64,000 nucleotides of DNA from Coleofasciculaceae cyanobacterium (GCA_036703275.1 DATNPK010000096.1:310001-374000), one strand, 5' to 3'. Numbered from the stretch's first letter, positions 26,984 to 35,986 are shown. Numbers and translations: made by a program. The notes: generated by a model not told the origin, from the sequence alone.

Positions 26984-27787
26984 TTAGTTGGCAGTAGTTT
27001 GATCGCTAATCAAGTCATACAATTTGGGAAAATATTGCTTGAGAATGTAGATACGATATGCCATCTTATCAGGAAATACGTGAAGTTGATTATGCACAAT
27101 TGCTTTTATGGTTTTTTCCATAACTTTAGCTGGATCGGTTACCAGATGTTCGGGAAAACCTCTCGTGGCATGAGCTAATGCTCCAAAACGTTCCGACTGA
27201 AGTATAGGAGTACGGCTAAAAAAGGGATAAACGGCTGTAACTTTGACATTATATTGTTTTACTTCATGCCAAAGTCCTTCACTAAAACCACGTAAGCCAA
27301 ACTTGCTGCTAGAGTAGTGAGCCATCCCCGCAGGAGCGATCCAGCCTGCCAGGGAAGAGATGTTGACAATGTGTCCTTGTCTGCGCTCAATCATATCAGC
27401 AACCAGAAGAGAACTCAAACGCATAGGTGTAATCAAATTCACCTGCATTAACCGTTCCCATTTATCAGCAGGAACTTCGTCCATACGACCAAATAAACCT
27501 ATTCCTGCATTGTTAATCAAAATATCAATGGATACATCTAAAGCTTTGATTTGGTCGTAGAGAGCTTGACAACCTTCGGGGTTTGCTAGATCGCTCTCAA
27601 TACAAGCAATTATTTTCCCTGTAGTTATTTTATTGCTTATCTTAGAAGCATGATTATCTAACGTAGTGCGATCGAGATCGCTAAGAATCAAATGGCTACC
27701 AGCCTGTAATAACTGGCGAGTCAATTCTTGACCAAAGCCTCCTGTTGCACCGGTCAAAACTACTACCGCTTGATTAAGATCGCTCAT
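26984..27787 (-). CDS. SDR-family oxidoreductase
   Basis: A classical short-chain dehydrogenase of 267 residues. The cofactor loop is TGATGGFGQEL (about residue 13); Asp in LILSDLDRTTL suggests NAD(H) preference. Further motifs are the NNAG motif (INNAGIGLFG), the catalytic Ser in NISSLAGW and YSSSKFGLRGF (Tyr-x3-Lys). The C-terminal 40 residues extend beyond the minimal SDR fold, as in SadH-type and DHRS-type enzymes acting on hydrophobic alcohols or ketones. It lies downstream of another SDR on the same strand, and the pair is divergent from a hydrolase-monooxygenase pair, which suggests one pathway. Confidence 0.82.
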   Translation of the reverse strand: MSDLNQAVVVLTGATGGFGQELTRQLLQAGSHLILSDLDRTTLDNHASKISNKITTGKIIACIESDLANPEGCQALYDQIKALDVSIDILINNAGIGLFGRMDEVPADKWERLMQVNLITPMRLSSLLVADMIERRQGHIVNISSLAGWIAPAGMAHYSSSKFGLRGFSEGLWHEVKQYNVKVTAVYPFFSRTPILQSERFGALAHATRGFPEHLVTDPAKVMEKTIKAIVHNQLHVFPDKMAYRIYILKQYFPKLYDLISDQTTAN

Positions 27788-27912
27788 AATTTCTTAAATA
27801 TATAACGCTTAAGTGTGATCTAGCTTCTCATTTAAAGATCAAGACTATTTAGAGACTAATAACTATATGAACAGTAAAAACTTGTAATTCGGTGTTTACA
27901 ATTGGCAACACC

Positions 27913-28959
27913 TCAAATCTTAGGCGATTTCAGCATGACCCAAAGCAAGAGAAACCAGGGAAATTTAACATTGGGTATCAGCCACACATATTTTCTTAGT
28001 GCAGGGAAAGTAGCAGGCAGTAAAAATCTCAAAGAGCGCAAAGAAACAGGACGATCGCCATCGCGGTCTATTAGACTATATCTTTCTGCCAGCTCGGCGA
28101 CAATCTGCACTTTTCCCGTATATTTCATCACACTGGAGTCGTTAGCCAAAGCAGCGATCGCTCTACCAGTTAGCAAGGGAGTTTCCCAGTTATAACCATC
28201 GCCAAAAGTTTTTTGACCATCACCATCGGTTTGTTGGGCAAAATCAATAATCTGTTCTGTTCCCACAATACCTGGCCAAATAGAAATAGAAGCAATATTA
28301 TCTGGTTTCAATTCTACAGCCATATCCGCAGCCAGGCGATCGCAAGCTGATTTACCCGCACCATAAGCAGCACCAAAAATATAAGACATCCCCCCCCAGG
28401 AAGATATAGTACAAATAATTCCTGTTTGGCGATCCGTAAGGCTACCCGCAGCTATATGCCCTAAAGGACTAGCTGCGCGTCGCGAAGCGGTATCCTTTAG
28501 GAGTCCTTTAGGGTAATCGCTCATCAAACGAGCGGCAAAGATACTGCAAACGTAGTGACTACGAAGACCAACATTATTAACCGCATCCCAAAGAGCGGGT
28601 TCAGATTGCCAAAAGGGCTTACCGTAGGCATCTCTAATTGCCTGCACTCCTGAAAAGACATTGTTAACTAATAAGTCCAGTTGTCCTTGTTCATTATCAA
28701 TACGTTCAAAAAGTAAACGTACTTGTTCATCGTCGCTATGGTCTACTTGAACAGAAATACATTTACCACCGACTTGTTCAACAGCTAATTGAGTTTCTTG
28801 AAGACTACCTGATAATTCGTTCAGCGCATCAGAGTTATTCAGACTACGACCTGTAATGTATACCGTTGCTCCAGCCTCTCCCAAACCGATCGCAATTCCT
28901 TTGCCGACTCCCCTGGTTGCCCCCGTGACTAGTGCTACTTTTCCCTTAAGGTCTGACAT
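27913..28959 (-). CDS. DHRS1-like SDR with in-frame palindromic-repeat insertion
   Basis: A 348-residue SDR, of which about 30 residues are extra. Core motifs are intact: TGATRGVGKGIAIGLGEAGA (13-32), LLVNNVFSG (97-105), WDAVNNVGLRSHYVCSIFAA, Ser in TISSWGG, AAYGAGKSACDRLAADMA (Tyr199-x3-Lys203) and SIWPGIVGTE. The match is to the DHRS1-like branch. Between FAARLM (about residue 146) and RQTGIICTISS (about 177) lies a segment, DYPKGLLKDTASRRAASPLG and onward, with no counterpart in the family. It is encoded by the palindromic repeat at 28456-28515. The reading frame survives, so the protein may still fold with an added surface loop. Confidence 0.8.
   Translation of the reverse strand: MSDLKGKVALVTGATRGVGKGIAIGLGEAGATVYITGRSLNNSDALNELSGSLQETQLAVEQVGGKCISVQVDHSDDEQVRLLFERIDNEQGQLDLLVNNVFSGVQAIRDAYGKPFWQSEPALWDAVNNVGLRSHYVCSIFAARLMSDYPKGLLKDTASRRAASPLGHIAAGSLTDRQTGIICTISSWGGMSYIFGAAYGAGKSACDRLAADMAVELKPDNIASISIWPGIVGTEQIIDFAQQTDGDGQKTFGDGYNWETPLLTGRAIAALANDSSVMKYTGKVQIVAELAERYSLIDRDGDRPVSLRSLRFLLPATFPALRKYVWLIPNVKFPWFLLLWVMLKSPKI
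28456..28515. repeat. Palindromic repeat inserted in frame within a dehydrogenase gene (copy 3)
   Basis: A perfect 12-bp inverted repeat, CCCTAAAGGACT (28459-28470) and AGTCCTTTAGGG (28502-28513), encloses a GC-rich core with GCGCGTCGCG and a third CCTTTAGG. The left half (ATGCCCTAAAGGACTAGCTG) nearly repeats the element at 10711-10740 and resembles the one near 22763. It acts like a mobile palindrome. Confidence 0.75.
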
Positions 28960-29013
28960 AGTTGCTTGTTGATGTCTATCAAATACAGTTTACACTTATA
29001 TATTGGTTTAATT

Positions 29014-29047
29014 ATCCATAGAATAGATGTATCCATAGAATAGATGT
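29014..29047. repeat. 17-bp perfect tandem repeat spanning a start codon
   Basis: ATCCATAGAATAGATGT occurs twice head-to-tail (29014-29030 and 29031-29047). The ATG of the following hydrolase gene lies in the second copy. The duplicate places an identical ATG context 17 bases upstream in another frame. Confidence 0.85.
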
Positions 29048-30282
29048 CTCAACTAAACTTTGGCGCAATTTGGCAGTTATGGTGGTTATTGCCCTTAATG
29101 TTGAGTATGTTGGGAATTTTTCTAAGTATTTGGGTGGTTGTTCCCCCTCCTACTTTTTCTTTACTTCCTTTTGGAGTATGCGCGCCAGAAGTAAGTCCTT
29201 GGCTAGTTATTATTAATGCGATCGCTCTTGTGTTGGCAATTGTCGTGCCAAAAAGTTGGTGGTCTAATCTTATTGTCATCTGTAGTTTACTTGGTTTGAC
29301 TTTAAGTTCCGTGCCTTTGCTTCAGTTTCCTGCTACTAATAAAAGATTTGCCACTGAAATAGAAAAAGCTTTGGGTACAGACTACTTAAAAAATATTCCT
29401 CAAGCTTTACTAGCTCAAATGCGTTCTCAGCCATTAGCGATCGCCGATGTTTTTCGAGGTATCCCTAACCCAGAGGTTCGCATCAACAGAGGAATTATTT
29501 TTGCTAGTCCCGATCAAATTGACCTCAAACTAAATCTTTATCGCCCTCTGCCGTCAGGAAAGTATCCTGCCCTGATCATAATTTATGGTGGTGCTTGGAG
29601 AGCAGGGAACCCTAGTGATTATGAAAAATTTAGCATTTACCTGGCAAATCAGGGATATGCAGTGATTGCAGTTGATTATCGTCACGCGCCACAATATAGG
29701 TTTCCTAAGCAGCTTGAAGATGTGGCAACAGCTTTACAATATATTCAAGCTCATGCAGATGATTTAGAAGTCAATCTAGACAGAATGGCAATTATGGGTC
29801 GATCGGCAGGAGGACATCTAGCTACACTGACGGCATATCAGCAAAATGCTCTTCGGTTTCGAGCAGTAGTCAGCTATTACGGTCCTGTTGATTTAACCGA
29901 AGGATACTACAATCCGCCTGTTCCTGACCCGATTGACACTACAGCTGTACTAGAAAACTTTTTGGGCGGAACACCGCAAGAACTTCCAGAACTATATCAA
30001 CAGGCTTCCCCAATCAACCATATTAGACATAATTTGCCTCCTTCTTTGCTAGTTTATGCAGGTCGCGATCACCTAGTACAAGCAAAGTTTGGGCGAGAGC
30101 TTTACAATAAATTAAAAGCAGCCGACAATCGCGTTGCTTTGTTAGAAATTCCTTGGGCGGAACACGCCTTTGATGCGGTTTTTTTTGGGGTCAGTAATCA
30201 GCTTGCTTTATATTATACGGAACGTTTTCTGGCAGGGACTCTAAAATCCTCGGTGTCACTCCAGCCAACAACCAACGACTAA
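29044..30282 (+). CDS. Alpha/beta hydrolase (HSL/BD-FAE-like esterase) with membrane N-terminus
   Basis: 412 residues. The first 100 contain three hydrophobic segments (about 8-33, 47-66 and 70-90), anchoring the enzyme in a membrane. The catalytic domain shows an oxyanion-hole-type YGGAWRAG (HGGxW-like, with Tyr replacing His, about residue 183), AVDYRHAPQYRFPKQLEDV, the nucleophile elbow MGRSAGGHLA (Ser about 255), the acid in VYAGRDHLV and the His in WAEHAFDAVF. It resembles carboxylesterases/lipases of the hormone-sensitive-lipase and BD-FAE group. The monooxygenase gene begins 25 bases after its stop, so they form an operon. Hydrolysing the ester made by that enzyme is a natural inferred role. 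Confidence 0.82.
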   Translation: MSQLNFGAIWQLWWLLPLMLSMLGIFLSIWVVVPPPTFSLLPFGVCAPEVSPWLVIINAIALVLAIVVPKSWWSNLIVICSLLGLTLSSVPLLQFPATNKRFATEIEKALGTDYLKNIPQALLAQMRSQPLAIADVFRGIPNPEVRINRGIIFASPDQIDLKLNLYRPLPSGKYPALIIIYGGAWRAGNPSDYEKFSIYLANQGYAVIAVDYRHAPQYRFPKQLEDVATALQYIQAHADDLEVNLDRMAIMGRSAGGHLATLTAYQQNALRFRAVVSYYGPVDLTEGYYNPPVPDPIDTTAVLENFLGGTPQELPELYQQASPINHIRHNLPPSLLVYAGRDHLVQAKFGRELYNKLKAADNRVALLEIPWAEHAFDAVFFGVSNQLALYYTERFLAGTLKSSVSLQPTTND

Positions 30283-30307
30283 CAATTTAACCATAAAGAT
30301 AAAGATC

Positions 30308-31795
30308 ATGTCCAGAGAATATTTCGACATCGTAATTGTCGGAGCAGGACTATCAGGCGTAGGTACAGCTTACCATTTACAGAAAAGTTGCCCTGGTAAA
30401 AGTTATGTAATTCTAGAAGGTCGAAACTCAATGGGGGGGACTTGGGATCTTTTTCGCTACCCAGGTGTTCGCTCTGATAGTGAGATGTACACTTTGGGTT
30501 ACAATTTCAAACCTTGGCGTCAAGCACAAAGTATTGCCGACGGTGCGTCGATTTTGAAATATGTGCAAGAGACGGCTAACGAAAACGGTATTGAGCAACA
30601 CATCCGCTACGGTCACGTTGTCAAAAAAGCTAATTGGTTGAGTACAGATGCCACTTGGACTATTGAAACCGAAAACAAAACTACGGGAGCAACCGTGTGC
30701 TTTAGCTGCAATTTCCTGATGATGTGTTCTGGCTACTACAGTTACGCCAAAGGCTATACTCCTGAATTTAAATCCCGCGATTGCTTTAAAGGAGAGCTAG
30801 TTCATCCTCAAAAATGGCCTGAAGAACTCAATTATGACAATAAGAAGGTAGTTGTCATTGGCTCTGGAGCAACTGCGATTAGCTTAGTGCCAGAAATAGC
30901 TAAGAATGCAGCTCATGTGGTGATGCTACAACGATCTCCGACCTATATTTTGTCACGTCCAGAGCAGGACGCGATCGCCAATTTTCTGCGCCAGATCCTG
31001 CCTGAACGGATAGCCTATGCGATTATACGTTGGAAATATATAGCATTTCAGCAATTCTTTTATCATCGCGCACGCACTGCGCCAAACAAGGTAAAGCGTA
31101 CGCTGCTTAAAATGGTACGCCAAGAATTGGGGTCAGACTATGATATTGAAACCCATTTCACGCCACGCTATGATCCTTGGGATCAACGTCTTTGCCTGGT
31201 GCCAGATAGTGACCTGTTTCAATCTATTCAGTCGGGCAAAGCTTCCGTCGTTACCGATCAGATTGACACCTTTACCCAAAAAGGGATTCTGCTTAAGTCG
31301 GGCAAAGAAATTGAAGCTGACATCATTGTCACGGCAACGGGACTTAATCTGGTCGTGCTTGGTGGGGTTGAATTTACCGTGGATGCCAATCCAGTCAATT
31401 TTGACCAAACTTACACCTACAAAGGCATTATGTATTCGGATGTACCAAATCTGGCTTCTATTTTTGGGTATATAAATGCTTCTTGGACTTTGCGCGCCGA
31501 TCTTATCGCAGAATATATCTGCCGATTGATTAATCACCTGGAGAATCTCGGGGTGCGCCAGTGTACTCCGCGCTTGAGAGATGAGGATCTTAATATGTCG
31601 GCGCGACCATTTATTGAAAATTTCTCTTCTGGCTATCTACAACGATTGATGCACTTACTGCCTAAGCAGGGCGATCGCGAACCCTGGACTAATATACAAA
31701 ATTACCAGTACGACAAAAAAATGTTTCGTCATGGGTCAATCGATGATGGGGTTCTCGTGTTTAGTAATCCTGACCCAGCGGTTGGCAAATCATAG
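30308..31795 (+). CDS. Flavin-containing (Baeyer-Villiger type) monooxygenase, MymA-like
   Basis: 495 residues with the FAD-binding VIVGAGLSGVGTAYHL (8-23), MGGTWDLFRYPGVRSDSEMY (about 43-62) and the second dinucleotide fold KKVVVIGSGATAISLVPEI (about 178-196). The Baeyer-Villiger fingerprint FxGxxxHxxxWP is complete (FKGELVHPQKWP, about 159-170). Length and many long stretches agree with my memory of mycobacterial MymA (ATGLN, FGYINASWTLRADLIAEYIC). The enzyme inserts oxygen next to a ketone, giving an ester, using NADPH and O2. It follows an esterase gene and faces two SDR genes. The whole set is rare enough in cyanobacteria to suggest acquisition (inference). Confidence 0.87.
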   Translation: MSREYFDIVIVGAGLSGVGTAYHLQKSCPGKSYVILEGRNSMGGTWDLFRYPGVRSDSEMYTLGYNFKPWRQAQSIADGASILKYVQETANENGIEQHIRYGHVVKKANWLSTDATWTIETENKTTGATVCFSCNFLMMCSGYYSYAKGYTPEFKSRDCFKGELVHPQKWPEELNYDNKKVVVIGSGATAISLVPEIAKNAAHVVMLQRSPTYILSRPEQDAIANFLRQILPERIAYAIIRWKYIAFQQFFYHRARTAPNKVKRTLLKMVRQELGSDYDIETHFTPRYDPWDQRLCLVPDSDLFQSIQSGKASVVTDQIDTFTQKGILLKSGKEIEADIIVTATGLNLVVLGGVEFTVDANPVNFDQTYTYKGIMYSDVPNLASIFGYINASWTLRADLIAEYICRLINHLENLGVRQCTPRLRDEDLNMSARPFIENFSSGYLQRLMHLLPKQGDREPWTNIQNYQYDKKMFRHGSIDDGVLVFSNPDPAVGKS

Positions 31796-32026
31796 CTAAT
31801 TTTGCTACTTAATGTCCACAACTAGCCAACTGCGATCGCGACTTTTAGTGAGGATGGAAGCGAGTCTTAGACTAGTAGAATCGACAATCGGTAATTAGTA
31901 ATCAAAACTCGCTACTTATTCAAATGGGGATCAGCTATACTCTATTTTCAAGATCGACACCATAATTGTGTATTATTATTTCTAAATATAAATATTGCTT
32001 TATTAAAATATTTTTATAATTTTTTT

Positions 32027-32734
32027 ATGCAAACCATCTTTACCACTAACTCCAGCTTCAGTACTAGTAATAATAAGATATTGCAGGAAAAGCTAAGGCG
32101 CAAACAGCCTTTAAAAGTTATTGCTTTGGGAGATAGTTTAATTTATGGGTTTGGAGATTTTGTTGGTGGAGGCTGGGTAGAAAGGCTACGTCGAGAATGG
32201 ATGTCTCCTGAAGGCGCAGGTCATGTATTGTATAACCTTGGGGTAAGAGGCGATCGCACTAAGCAAGTTGCGATTAGATTAGAGCAAGAATTTAATTGTC
32301 GTGGGGAATTACGTAACCATGTACCAGACTTGATTTTACTCTCAGTTGGCGTTAACGATTCAGCTCGCATCAGCAAGCCAACAGGCAAGCTATATACAGA
32401 TATGGAAAGCTTTCGAGAACAGATCGCTCATCTACTCGATGTTGCTCAAAATCTTTGTCCTGTCTTGTTTATTGGCATGACTCCAGTGGATGAAACTAAA
32501 ATGCCCTTTATGGATTGTCTTTACTACAATCACCTAGATCAATATCGTTACAAAGAAGCAACTCTACAAGCTTGTCAACAAAGAGATATTCCCTATCTTG
32601 ATATTTTCGATCTTTGGTTATCTAGAGGTAACAACTGGATTAATTCTCAATTGGGTGAAGATGGCTTGCATCCTAACGTGACTGGTTATCAAACTTTGTT
32701 GGCCGATATTATGGCGTGGAGCTCGATTGATTAA
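32027..32734 (+). CDS. SGNH/GDSL hydrolase
   Basis: 235 residues with the four SGNH blocks: ALGDSLIYGFGDFVGGGW (Ser about residue 38), the Gly block LGVRGDRTKQVAIR, the Asn block LSVGVNDSARIS, and the C-terminal DGLHPNVTGYQTLLADIM (Asp and His). The first 25 residues are Ser/Thr/Asn-rich and not a clear signal peptide. It is a lipase or esterase of the TAP/arylesterase-like type. It lies 230 bases after the monooxygenase on the same strand and could be an extra esterase of that pathway, but its position may be coincidental. Confidence 0.82.
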   Translation: MQTIFTTNSSFSTSNNKILQEKLRRKQPLKVIALGDSLIYGFGDFVGGGWVERLRREWMSPEGAGHVLYNLGVRGDRTKQVAIRLEQEFNCRGELRNHVPDLILLSVGVNDSARISKPTGKLYTDMESFREQIAHLLDVAQNLCPVLFIGMTPVDETKMPFMDCLYYNHLDQYRYKEATLQACQQRDIPYLDIFDLWLSRGNNWINSQLGEDGLHPNVTGYQTLLADIMAWSSID

Positions 32735-32823
32735 TCGATGTTGGTTTGATAGTAATTTTATTGGTAACAGGTAAGAGCTTATGATAGCTAAAATTTCCCT
32801 GAAATCGACTTATACTGACTAAA

Positions 32824-33768
32824 CTATGGCTTAATTTGAATTCCGCTAGTAGAAACCTTAGTTAGCCAAAATTTAAGCTGAGGATCGCGAATTTGAGTTC
32901 TTACCTGACGTTGAACAGCGATCGCTTTTGTTTCTGATTCACACAGGGCAAACACTGTCGGGCCAGATCCCGACATCATTGTTCCCAAAACATCTTGCGC
33001 AGCAAAAGCCGATTTTAACTTTGCTACCTGGGGATACCTGGGCAAGACTACTTTTTCTAAATCGTTATGGAGTAGTTTGCCGATTTTTTGCTGGTTTTGC
33101 TGGGTAATTGCCTCAACTAAAGGACTAGAACTAATTTTAGCGGTGCGAGACTTAATTCTCGCTGCATCAGAAATGTAAGTATCGCTATATTGCTGGCGAT
33201 AGGTTTGATATGCCCAAGGAGTAGAAACGCTAAGATTCTCATATTTAGCTAGAATTAGCCAAATATTGCTTAAATGCCTAATTTCATCGAGTTTCTCGCC
33301 TCTTCCTGTGGCGATCGCCGTTCCACCAGTAACACAAAAAGGAATATCCGAACCTAACTTGGCTGCCAAATCTTGCAATTCAGGTTGAGTCAATCCCAAT
33401 TTCCACAGTAAATTAATTCCTACCAATACCGCAGCAGCGTTACCCGATCCTCCCGCTAAACCCGCAGCCACAGGTATATTTTTAGTAATTCTGATACTAA
33501 CGCCACCATAGTTAGCGTGCATTTCAGGAAAAACATCGCACATTAACTGGGCAGCACGATAGGCTAAATTAGTCTCATCCGTTGGGACTTGAGGGTGATC
33601 GCAATAGATATAAATCTTCTGAGTACCGCTGGATTGAATATCTAAGCGATCTGCCAATTCTACGCTTTGTAAAATCATGACCAGTTCATGAAAGCCGTCA
33701 GGGCGATGGCCAATTATTTCTAGATAAAGATTGATTTTGGCTGGCGCAATTAAGGAATAAGACTGCAT
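32824..33768 (-). CDS. ispE: 4-diphosphocytidyl-2-C-methyl-D-erythritol kinase
   Basis: This is the fourth enzyme of the MEP isoprenoid pathway, of the GHMP kinase family. I chose the ATG at 33768 (MQSYSLIAPAKINLYLEIIG), which gives 314 residues, the normal length; the frame is open 38 codons further back. Motifs are APAKINLYLEI at the N-terminus, the GHMP ATP loop IPVAAGLAGGSGNAAAVL (about 88-105), and MMSGSGPTVFALCES near the C-terminus. Carotenoids, phytol and quinone tails depend on the pathway. A scrambled second copy of bits of this gene's 5' region lies just upstream at 33941-33988. Confidence 0.95.
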   Translation of the reverse strand: MQSYSLIAPAKINLYLEIIGHRPDGFHELVMILQSVELADRLDIQSSGTQKIYIYCDHPQVPTDETNLAYRAAQLMCDVFPEMHANYGGVSIRITKNIPVAAGLAGGSGNAAAVLVGINLLWKLGLTQPELQDLAAKLGSDIPFCVTGGTAIATGRGEKLDEIRHLSNIWLILAKYENLSVSTPWAYQTYRQQYSDTYISDAARIKSRTAKISSSPLVEAITQQNQQKIGKLLHNDLEKVVLPRYPQVAKLKSAFAAQDVLGTMMSGSGPTVFALCESETKAIAVQRQVRTQIRDPQLKFWLTKVSTSGIQIKP

Positions 33769-33940
33769 ATCACCTAAAACAATATACTCACCTGACTTAC
33801 TATATAGCGATTTTACTGCGATCGGGACAGATAATATTTTATCTGCCAGTAAAATTATCTTTTGACAATTATCTACAAGCAATTTTATGAATACTTTTGA
33901 CGATTAAATGCAGCTTTTAAAGATTGGCGATCGCGCGAAG

Positions 33941-33988
33941 CCAATTATTTCTAGATCAAGATTGATTTTGGCTGCCAGTAAGATTATC
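33941..33988. repeat. Partial duplicate of the ispE 5' region
   Basis: 33941-33974 repeats 33710-33743 (beginning CCAATTATTTCTAGAT) with one mismatch. It then continues directly into GCCAGTAAGATTATC, which repeats 33844-33858 with one mismatch. The copy thus joins two pieces of the original and omits the 100 bases between them. It is non-coding. Confidence 0.85.
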
Positions 33989-34052
33989 GATAAGATCTAA
34001 TCGAAAAGTAGTGAGAGCTAATGTAACCAATCGGTTAATTAACTCTCTATTT

Positions 34053-35219
34053 TTAATTAACTATCACTTTGTCATCATCTTGAGCCGATTCGACAACAGA
34101 CTTATTTTTTATCTGTTCTTCTTTAGTCATCAGCTTAACAATGGAAGCCTTTTCTAATAATCCTAGAAGCTCTCCTGTTTCACTAAGTACGACTAGTTCT
34201 TGAACTTCTTTAGTCTCGAACATTTTGGCAGCTTCTAGTAAAGAAGTATTCGCGGGAATTGTATCTGCTTCGGGTACGGGTTTGACTAGCTCATGAAGAT
34301 AAACCTCATTCCATTGAGAAGTAGGAATCTCTTTTAAATCCTCTGTGGTAACTGCACCAGTTAGCTGTTGATTGTCATCTACTAGCAAAAACTTTTTCCA
34401 ACGCTCTTTACCAATTACATAGTTATTAACAAACTCTCGGACAGAAAGATGGTTATTCACGATTGGACTATCAGCAATTACCGCATCTCGAGCAGTATAC
34501 TGACTCAACTTATCTTGTACTGTGGCAGATTGGGCAGCAAAACCAGCATTTTGCAATAAAAACGTACCAATCAGTAAAGTCCAAATGCTTCCCACTTGGC
34601 TGATACCTAAGACAGATAAAATACCTAGAGCAATAGCAATCCAACCAATTACCTGACCAACTCTACCAGCAAAGATCACTCCTTTATTCGGATTGCCTGT
34701 GATTTTCCAGACAATAGATTTGAGGACGTTACCACCATCTAGGGGAAGCCCAGGAATCATGTTAAATAGTGCTAGTACTAAATTAATATATGCAACCAGA
34801 GAAATAACCGCTTTAATAGGCAGGCTGAGGGGGACAGTAGCTGTGATTAAAGTAAAGACACCAAAAAGCACAAGACTAACTAATGGTCCAGCGATCGCCA
34901 CTAAAAACGCCTGAAGTGGTGTTTCTGATTCTTTTTCTAAGGTAGCCAAACCACCAAAGATAAATAAAGTGATTGATTTAACGGGAATGTTCTGAGAAAT
35001 TGCGACAAAGCTATGTCCAAGTTCATGAGCTAATACGGAAGAAAAAAGTAGCAAGGCAGAAACCAAGCCCAATAGCCAAGGCATTGCCCCCGTCAGCTGT
35101 GGGAATTGAGTTAGGCTAGAGCCATAACTCCAGGTGACCAAACCCAAGACAAAAAACCAGGAAGGATTTATAAAAAAAGGTATCCCAAATAAATTTCCGA
35201 TGCGAATATTGCCGTTCAT
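34053..35219 (-). CDS. Site-2 protease family (M50) membrane metalloprotease with CBS domains
   Basis: 388 residues. The membrane part (1-225) has about six hydrophobic segments and the zinc ligands HELGH (SSVLAHELGHSFVAI, about residue 65). The third ligand motif is FNMIPGLPLDGGNVLKSIVW (Asp about 161). Two CBS motifs fill the C-terminus (about 245-300 and 315-370: LTGAVTTEDLKEIP, VVLSETGELLGLLEKASIV). The SpoIVFB-like branch cleaves membrane-bound regulators, and the CBS pair probably senses adenine nucleotides. Substrates in cyanobacteria are largely unknown. A single gene. Confidence 0.9.
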   Translation of the reverse strand: MNGNIRIGNLFGIPFFINPSWFFVLGLVTWSYGSSLTQFPQLTGAMPWLLGLVSALLLFSSVLAHELGHSFVAISQNIPVKSITLFIFGGLATLEKESETPLQAFLVAIAGPLVSLVLFGVFTLITATVPLSLPIKAVISLVAYINLVLALFNMIPGLPLDGGNVLKSIVWKITGNPNKGVIFAGRVGQVIGWIAIALGILSVLGISQVGSIWTLLIGTFLLQNAGFAAQSATVQDKLSQYTARDAVIADSPIVNNHLSVREFVNNYVIGKERWKKFLLVDDNQQLTGAVTTEDLKEIPTSQWNEVYLHELVKPVPEADTIPANTSLLEAAKMFETKEVQELVVLSETGELLGLLEKASIVKLMTKEEQIKNKSVVESAQDDDKVIVN

Positions 35220-35442
35220 GGCACGCTCCTATCTAAATGACGCAATAACATTCCACTATAGTTGAATAGTTAAATGAGGAATGCTTTATCTTCTTGTTTA
35301 CTTTCAAGTTATCAATATTAAAATTGTAACGAAGCGTAAATAACAATTGATCCTTCTAACGTAGAGTAAAAACCGTCATTAAGATTACGGTAACAACTTG
35401 ATAAATTTTGGCATAATAAGTGTAGAAATATGCTGAAACAAT

Positions 35443-35940
35443 ATGCCAGATATAATTCCTCAATATCCCGACTCTTATAGTCAAGAAGATATTCAACAAA
35501 TTTTGCAGTTAGCGATCGCAACTCACTATACCGACGAAGAACTTAGCAGACAGCAGCTATGGGAGATCGCTTCTGAGTTAGACATTAATAATGCTACAAT
35601 TCAAGCTGCCGAAAGAAAATGGCTAGAGCAAAAAGCAGTTGATCGCCAACGTCGTGCTTTCGATCTGCACCGACGTCAAAAATTTAAACAAAAATTAACC
35701 AAATTTGCGATCGTCAATACTTTTATAGTTTCTTTTAATTTTGTCGCTGCGGGAACTCTTTCCTGGTCATTATATATTTTGCTATTTTGGGGTTTAGGCA
35801 TAGCCTTAAGTGGTTGGAAAGCATATCAATCTCAGGGAGAGGAATATGAACGAGCTTTCCAAAGATGGAGCTTTCAAAACGAAGTCAAGCAAACTGTAGC
35901 TACGGTTTGGACTAGACTGCAAGAAGCTTGGCAAGCTTGA
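35443..35940 (+). CDS. 2TM-domain protein
   Basis: 165 residues. A cytoplasmic N-terminal helical region (1-85: YSQEDIQQILQLAIATHYTD, WEIASELDINNATIQAAERK) resembles a small DNA-binding or dimerisation helical motif often fused to 2TM domains. Two membrane helices follow (about 90-110 and 112-130: NTFIVSFNFVAAGTLSW, LYILLFWGLGIALSGW), then a 30-residue amphipathic tail. A terminator follows at 35987. The function of the 2TM family is unknown. Confidence 0.75.
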   Translation: MPDIIPQYPDSYSQEDIQQILQLAIATHYTDEELSRQQLWEIASELDINNATIQAAERKWLEQKAVDRQRRAFDLHRRQKFKQKLTKFAIVNTFIVSFNFVAAGTLSWSLYILLFWGLGIALSGWKAYQSQGEEYERAFQRWSFQNEVKQTVATVWTRLQEAWQA

Positions 35941-35986
35941 TTTAATTAAATTAAAAATAATTACAGAAAATGATTAAATTAAGTGC

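Noticed and set aside
31133-31537. Frames of over 100 residues on both strands inside the monooxygenase gene.
   Set aside because: Out-of-frame shadows; the monooxygenase frame carries all conserved motifs.
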